Assembly (NCBI RefSeq): GCF_014633365.1 | Contig: NC_068344.1 | Location: 32,243,170 to 32,307,169 of the forward strand | Length of the DNA: 64,000 nucleotides | Origin: Diospyros lotus | Lineage: Eukaryota; Streptophyta; Magnoliopsida; Ericales; Ebenaceae | Direction of reading: 5' to 3' | Shown: positions 59,001 to 64,000 of the stretch, piece by piece | How positions within the stretch are numbered: position 1 is the first letter of the stretch | How the letters are laid out: each line of letters begins with the position of its first letter | The notes under the pieces: generated by a model | The model's input: the letters and a program-made list of their open reading frames with translations, nothing else | The model's database searches: none | What the model was told of the DNA's origin: nothing | Made by a program: the position numbers and the translations under genes

Positions 59001-59268
59001 TATGCACATATATATCTAACTATATATAATGCCCATGCCCACTTTACTAATTGCCCAATTCATTTTAGACCCATGAGATTTCTCTAAACCCATCACATTC
59101 ATGGACCTTAAACACTTGGCCCAAATGGGCAACCCAATTCATGAATTTAAATACATAAATTTTGACACTAAAGAATATTTCCCAACATTCAGTTTAATAA
59201 AGCAAATTCTCCAAATTTTCACAATTAAAATATTAATAAACTTTTAGACCCACTAACGGGTCGTTACA
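56080..59268 (-). mobile_element. Solo LTR F, inverted inside LTR E
   Basis: On the minus strand it starts TGTAACGACCCGTTAG and ends GAGGGCCACTACA, 3189 bp. The flanking 5 bp CATGT/CATTT match at 4 of 5. It has a minisatellite (57441-57735) and a GAA-rich tract (58300-58345) like the other long LTRs. No pol sequence. Confidence 0.72.
57441..57735. repeat. CTTGGTCGACC minisatellite in LTR F
   Basis: Thirteen copies of a core of the form CTTGGTCGAC(C/T)(G/A)A(C/G)T, spaced irregularly. The TGGTCGACCA core is itself a palindrome. Confidence 0.92.
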
Positions 59269-60763
59269 CATTTTAGGGTATTCATTTATTGAGTATGCTT
59301 GGATACGGACATTCTAGCATGGTTAGATTGCATCTAGCACGGGCATATGCATCACGTGTGGTTTACTATGTGGGCGGAGCATGGCCTGATGCCTAGATGT
59401 ATGGGCACCAGTGTATCTAGTTAATGCTCATTATGTCATTGCATTTTTATGGGCATTGCATGGTTACCGACAATTCACAGGTCTCAGATGGGAGGATCGT
59501 TCTGAGGAAGTCTATAGCTTGGCTATTCTACAACTCGAGTGTCTGGAGGACCGACGCAAGTACTCAGGTGACGAGAGCACCGACTCGGTACGACGCGCAC
59601 AGGTTTGTTGGAGATATATGTTGCCTTTCAAGGCAACGGAAGGTTGGTATGGGACTTGGGTGCCGTGTGTTTTGTGTGGGTCCCAAAGACTGATACGTGA
59701 TTTTATTTACGCTTTTATATTGTGTTGGGCATTTCATGGTTTGTGTGTGCTTGGGGGTTGGTGTTCTGGAGATAGTTTACTAGATATATTCAGCCTACAG
59801 CCTTCATTTCTTTATGCTTGCTGAGTCTCTCAACTCACTTTGCTTTTCATCATTCCTTGTAGTGGCAGCATGGGTCAAGGGTAAGGGAGACATCATTTAG
59901 CGGCAGAGTCGGTATGGTGTACAGGCTGTTCCATCAGTCCCCATCATTCCCGTTAGCCCTAGTTGACTCTGATGTATGAGCGGGAGTCCCTATATTATTT
60001 TTGGGTGAGTCAGGCCATTCCTCGTGTCTCATGTATGTCGGCACAGGAGTCTGTATATATTTAGCTATCATGTGACCACTGAGCTAGTGGAGTACCCGTA
60101 GTGCATGCATGTGTATAGCTTAGGTTCCGTTGTTTTAATTCTTGTGTATGCATGCCAGGGTAGTTCTTGTCTTGTGTTTCATTTTTTTTTCTCCTTCCGT
60201 AGGCACTCCCGTTCGGGTACTCCGGGTGGTTGGCATATCTGAGTGGGGGTGCTTACACCACATCACAATATATAAAAATTAAAAAAATAAACCCTAACCT
60301 TTTAATTTTTTAACTTTATTATTCCTCTTAATATTGCAGATAAGTCCGTTATGATAACAAATATTATAAACCTTGATTAATGATGAAGTTGAAGTTGGAA
60401 CATATTTGCTTGACCATGAATTATATTGTGAATTTTTGTGTTATTTTTATGTTATGAATATGTGATTGTGTTGTAGATTTTGAACTTTTAAGTTTGCATT
60501 TCGATTGGATTGTAACTTATTTTACTTTGAATTCCATGACTTTAATTAGTTATGCTTGGCATTTGGATAGTTATGGCATGTTTTGGATAAACTGTGAAAA
60601 TCACACTGAACCGCATAGCAAAATGCGGTGCAGTCTAGTGCTATTTACGCAGACCAAATCAGATCGTGTAGTTTATTGTATAAAAAAAATCACACATATA
60701 ATTTGACATATTAAAAATGGCTTAGACGGAGCAAACCTCACCCTAAACACCCCTAGGTATAAG

Positions 60764-61790
60764 GCTAAATGAATTAGCATGAGTCAAATACTTTGAGACA
60801 AGTTCAAGCCTAATGTTTTAAAGAGCTTAAACATGCATGGCTAAGCTCTAGACCTAGATTTATAGGTCAAATTGACACCCCAAAGGAAACTACAATAATA
60901 AAATAGAAAGAAAAACAATAACTAAATAAAAAAAACAAGGAAACCAAGGACTTACAAACAAGTTAGAGATAAGGAAAGCTAAGTTTGCGTTTGGATTTTT
61001 AATTTTTAATTTTAAATTCATTTTTAGTTTTCTATTTTAATAGTCTATTTTTAGAAAATTAAAAATGTGTTTTTTTTGTCATTTTAAAAAATTATTTCTT
61101 AAAACAAAAAATTAAAAAAAGCATTTACTTTAAAATTTTGAGAAAAATACTTTATGATATTTTATTAAATAAATTTGATTATTAAATGATAAAATTAACT
61201 TTTTTAATCAAATTTTACTATTAAAATAAAATAATAAATTTAATTAATAAATTACTGTCATCTAGTGATAATTTATATTAAATATTATTATACATAATAT
61301 GTGTAATATATTTAATAATATACTATATGTTATTCTATATTTTTAATTATAATATATATACTATATTTTTTAAATTTTAAATAAATATATAATATTATTT
61401 TTAAAATTTAAGAATAATTTTTTTTTCTTTTTTTCTCTTTGCTTTTTTAGAGCCAAAACATGATAAATGGATTGTGTTTTCCATATTTTGGACTTAGAGA
61501 TTGTTTTAGCTGAAAACAATCAAAACAATATTTTGTTGTTTTGGGTTTCCTTTATAATTTTTTTTTGTTTTTGAAAATGATAAAATAAACATATTTTTAT
61601 TATTTTAGAAAACTAAAAACTAAAAATGGTATGAAAATAATAAAGAGAACGCAGTCTAAATCTCTAACTTTGAGACAAAATGAGACAAACTAATTGACCA
61701 ATATTGGAGTGGTTGATAGGAAAAGATCAAATTAATATCCAAACACAATCTATATCAGGATGGAGTATAAATCATGAAGCAAGGACTCAC
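60764..61790. other. AT-rich spacer, possible MITE copy
   Basis: 60960-61660 resembles 53590-53950 and may be a small AT-rich transposon with a GCGTTTGGATTT-like left end and a GAACGCAG right end. No gene. Confidence 0.4.
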
Positions 61791-61793
61791 AAA

Positions 61794-63619
61794 CACTACA
61801 AAAAATTCAGCATTTAGTGATGAAAAATTCCATCGCGAAAAGTTAAATTTTCGTCCCTAAAATTGGCGTCACTAAATTTTAGTGATGAAATTTATTGATG
61901 GAAAAAATTCTGTTACTAAAATCAATGATTTAGCGGATGCATTTTCGTCTCTAATCAACAACGAAAATCTATTTTGTTGCTGAATTTAGCGCATGCTCGC
62001 AAAATCAAAAATAACACCAGCCTCCCTGCATGCGTGCGCTGCGTGGTCACGCCTTTGCTCACCCACATGGCAACACTGGGATAACAATCTCAGCAATAAT
62101 CCCAAGCGTTGCACCTTGGAATCGAACCCCCAACCTCTAAGGATCAAACACCTATATGTGAGCACACAAGCCAATCAATCTAGAAGCCTCCTTAACTATT
62201 AATTTGCATAAAATATATTTATAATATTTTCTTCCAAACTTTTCAAAATTATATTTACACTCCAAAATTTCTGAAACTTATTTAATGGATATTAATTTTA
62301 ATATTAATGTTAGTAGAGGGAAATGAATATTAATTTTAATTTTAATATTTATTAATTTTATTTTGTTACTAATTCAAATAGAAGTTTATAAATTATTATA
62401 TTAGTAGCGAAAAATTCTATTCTTATTTTGATTTTAATTTGTAATTTTATATTTTATTAATTTTGCAACTTAATGACAAAATTTTTCATCACTAATTTGG
62501 GATTTAATTGGAATTTTTATGTTTAAATGTAATTTTTAGTTATTTTAGAGTCTTTTGTTTTGAGTTGGGCCTTTAATGTAAGAGCCTAATCTGTCAAGAG
62601 GCTGCAGCCCTTTAGGATTATTATTTAAATATTTTTCTATCATTATGGGGTTTTGAATTTTCTTTTGATTTGTTACTATAGCCCATGGGCATTTTTAGTT
62701 AAGTTGGTGAAATTGAGTAAAAAATATAAATTTAGTTGCTAAAATGTAAAATTAAAGTATGAATTTCACATTACATATAAACTATATTTAATTTAAATTT
62801 TTTTAATTTTTTATGTGTGAAATTATTTTTTTAATTTAAACTTTTGATTTTTAATTTATTTCTTTTTTGTTTTTAGTGACGATTGTTCCGTTGATAAAGT
62901 TTTAAATTTTTATTTAAAATTTTTTCTTTTTAATTTAATTTTCTTTTTAATTTAAATTTAAAATTTTAATTTTTAATTTAATTTTTTGGTTTTTAACTAA
63001 GGATTTGTTCCGTTGCTAAATATTAAATTTTAATTTATTTTTTTCTTTTTTAGCGAATGATTGTGCTGTCGCCAAAGTTTTAAATTTTCTATTTAATTTT
63101 TTTTAAAGACAAATTTTGTTTCGTCTCTAAAATTTTTATTTTTATTTTTTTCTTTTTTAGCAACGAATTTTTTCCGTGACTAAAGTTTTAAATTTTTAAT
63201 TTTTTTTTTGGTTTTAGTGACGGATTTGTTTAGTCGCTAAATTTTGAATTTTGAATTTAATTTTTTTTTCTAATAACTGATTTGTTCTGTCGCTAAAGTT
63301 TAAAATTTTCAATTTAATTTTTTCTTATGCTTTTTAGCAACGGATTTGTTCCCTAACTAAAGTTTAAATTTTTAATTTAATTTTTTTAGTAATTGATTTA
63401 TTCCGTCGCTAAAATTTTAAAAATATTAAAAATTATTTAGTGACGGGATTTTCGTCACTAATTCCGTTACTAAATTTAGTGATGGGTCTTTTCGTTTCTA
63501 ATTCCGTCGCTAAATTAAAAAAATATTTAAAATATTAGAGATAGAATATTCATCTCTAATTAGTGAAGGAATAATTCCGTCACTAAATTTCGTTACTAAA
63601 AACCATTTTTTTTGTAGTG
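61794..63619. mobile_element. Nonautonomous CACTA (En/Spm-like) element
   Basis: 1826 bp starting CACTACAAAAAATTCAGC and ending TTTTTTTGTAGTG, with the 3 bp duplication AAA (61791-61793 and 63620-63622). Subterminal repeats such as TTAGTGACGGAATT and TTCCGTCGCTAAA are frequent in both orientations. No transposase. A tRNA-like B-box (GGTTCGATTCC, minus strand) lies near 62120. Confidence 0.9.
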
Positions 63620-63622
63620 AAA

Positions 63623-64000
63623 CAAGCTACGGTGTTGTCCTCACCTTAAGGATCCTAAGGAAGCTTTCTCACTTGAAGTAATATGAAGGTTAGCGAAACT
63701 GTCCATTGAGAAAGAGTGAGGGTTTTAAGTGAGGAGATGGCAAAAGGAAAGGGAGAAAAAATAGTACGGGAGAAGGTTGGAGCAGAAAAAAAAAAAAAGA
63801 GGGTGTCCAATGGGGTAGATCAAACAGGGAGGGGAAGAGGAAGGCTAAATCAGAGGAAAAAATTAAAACAGAACAGATATCACTAACAATGAAACCTTGG
63901 CTTAACCTTGAGAAAAGATTGATGGAAATAAGGAGGAAAGCATCATTGCCAACAAGGAGAAGAACTCTTTTCTTTTGTTGTCGTCAAAACCAAGGGTTTT
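63623..64000. other. Unassigned right edge
   Basis: Purine-rich, moderately AT-rich sequence. No supported gene; any feature continuing past the window cannot be judged. Confidence 0.5.

Larger units (their letters stand above)
54719..60257 (+). mobile_element. Solo LTR E, interrupted by LTR F
   Basis: Starts TGTAACATCCCAATAATTT, ends GGGGGTGCTTACA, with a perfect 5 bp duplication CCACA (54714-54718 and 60258-60262). Its own length is about 2.35 kb. It differs from the A-D family. The open frame at 59411-59824 lies within it and is not a recognisable protein. Confidence 0.82.
54529..60755. mobile_element. Probable nonautonomous hAT hosting two nested LTRs
   Basis: Ends AGGGGGGTTGTTTGG and (inward) TAGGGGTGTTTAGGG. 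The 8 bp flanks GGAATAAG (54521-54528) and GGTATAAG (60756-60763) match at 7 of 8. The element's own part is about 0.68 kb and contains GCGGT/ACCGC motifs. Less certain than the other hATs. Confidence 0.55.

Noticed and set aside
59411..59824. 137 aa frame with Cys/Trp-rich sequence
   Set aside because: It falls within solo LTR E, shows no recognisable domain and has no splice or promoter support.

Overview
This window is eukaryotic, from a flowering plant and probably a dicot. The evidence is a tRNA-iMet-type primer site in a Copia element, a plant mobile domain (PMD) gene, a DUF247 gene, MULE/hAT/CACTA transposons with plant-type termini, a Cassandra-like LTR and AT-rich spacers. I cannot name the species. 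It is a transposon-dense stretch with one convincing ordinary host gene, a DUF247 protein at 18302-19951 on the minus strand.

Layout. 179-9180: decayed minus-strand LINE split by a 2.5 kb solo LTR (1432-3947). 9514-17281: a complete 7.8 kb Mutator-like element (MULE) with 47 bp TIRs and a perfect 9 bp target duplication. It carries two convergent, apparently intact spliced genes: a five-exon PMD gene (plus) and a three-exon MULE transposase fused to an OTU cysteine protease (minus). 17291-20430: DUF247 gene and flanks. 20431-21873: dead hAT. 22071-24516: solo LTR. 24735-25805: CACTA-like subterminal sequence and a tandem array. 25829-26355: paralogue of the MULE insertion site without the MULE. 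26465-31449: dead Copia. 31450-37622: AT-rich spacer, Helitron-like ends and tandem repeats. 37623-44403: hAT interrupted by a GAG-only LTR retrotransposon (TR-GAG type). 46173-52693: an LTR containing an inverted LTR containing a hAT containing another hAT. 53415-53600: Cassandra-like LTR with 5S rRNA-derived sequence. 54529-60755: probable hAT holding a solo LTR that holds another LTR. 61794-63619: nonautonomous CACTA.

In the MULE, the transposase keeps its DDE residues, SWIM finger and OTU triad, and the partner gene is an uninterrupted PMD protein. Both reading frames stay open across every inferred splice junction, which makes this element the best candidate for an active, little-studied system. 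I infer that the OTU and PMD products are accessory functions (counter-silencing, protein stability or chromatin); the sequence does not show this. Elsewhere, boundaries rest mainly on target-site duplications, several perfect, and on two pairs of paralogous segments that act as related empty sites.
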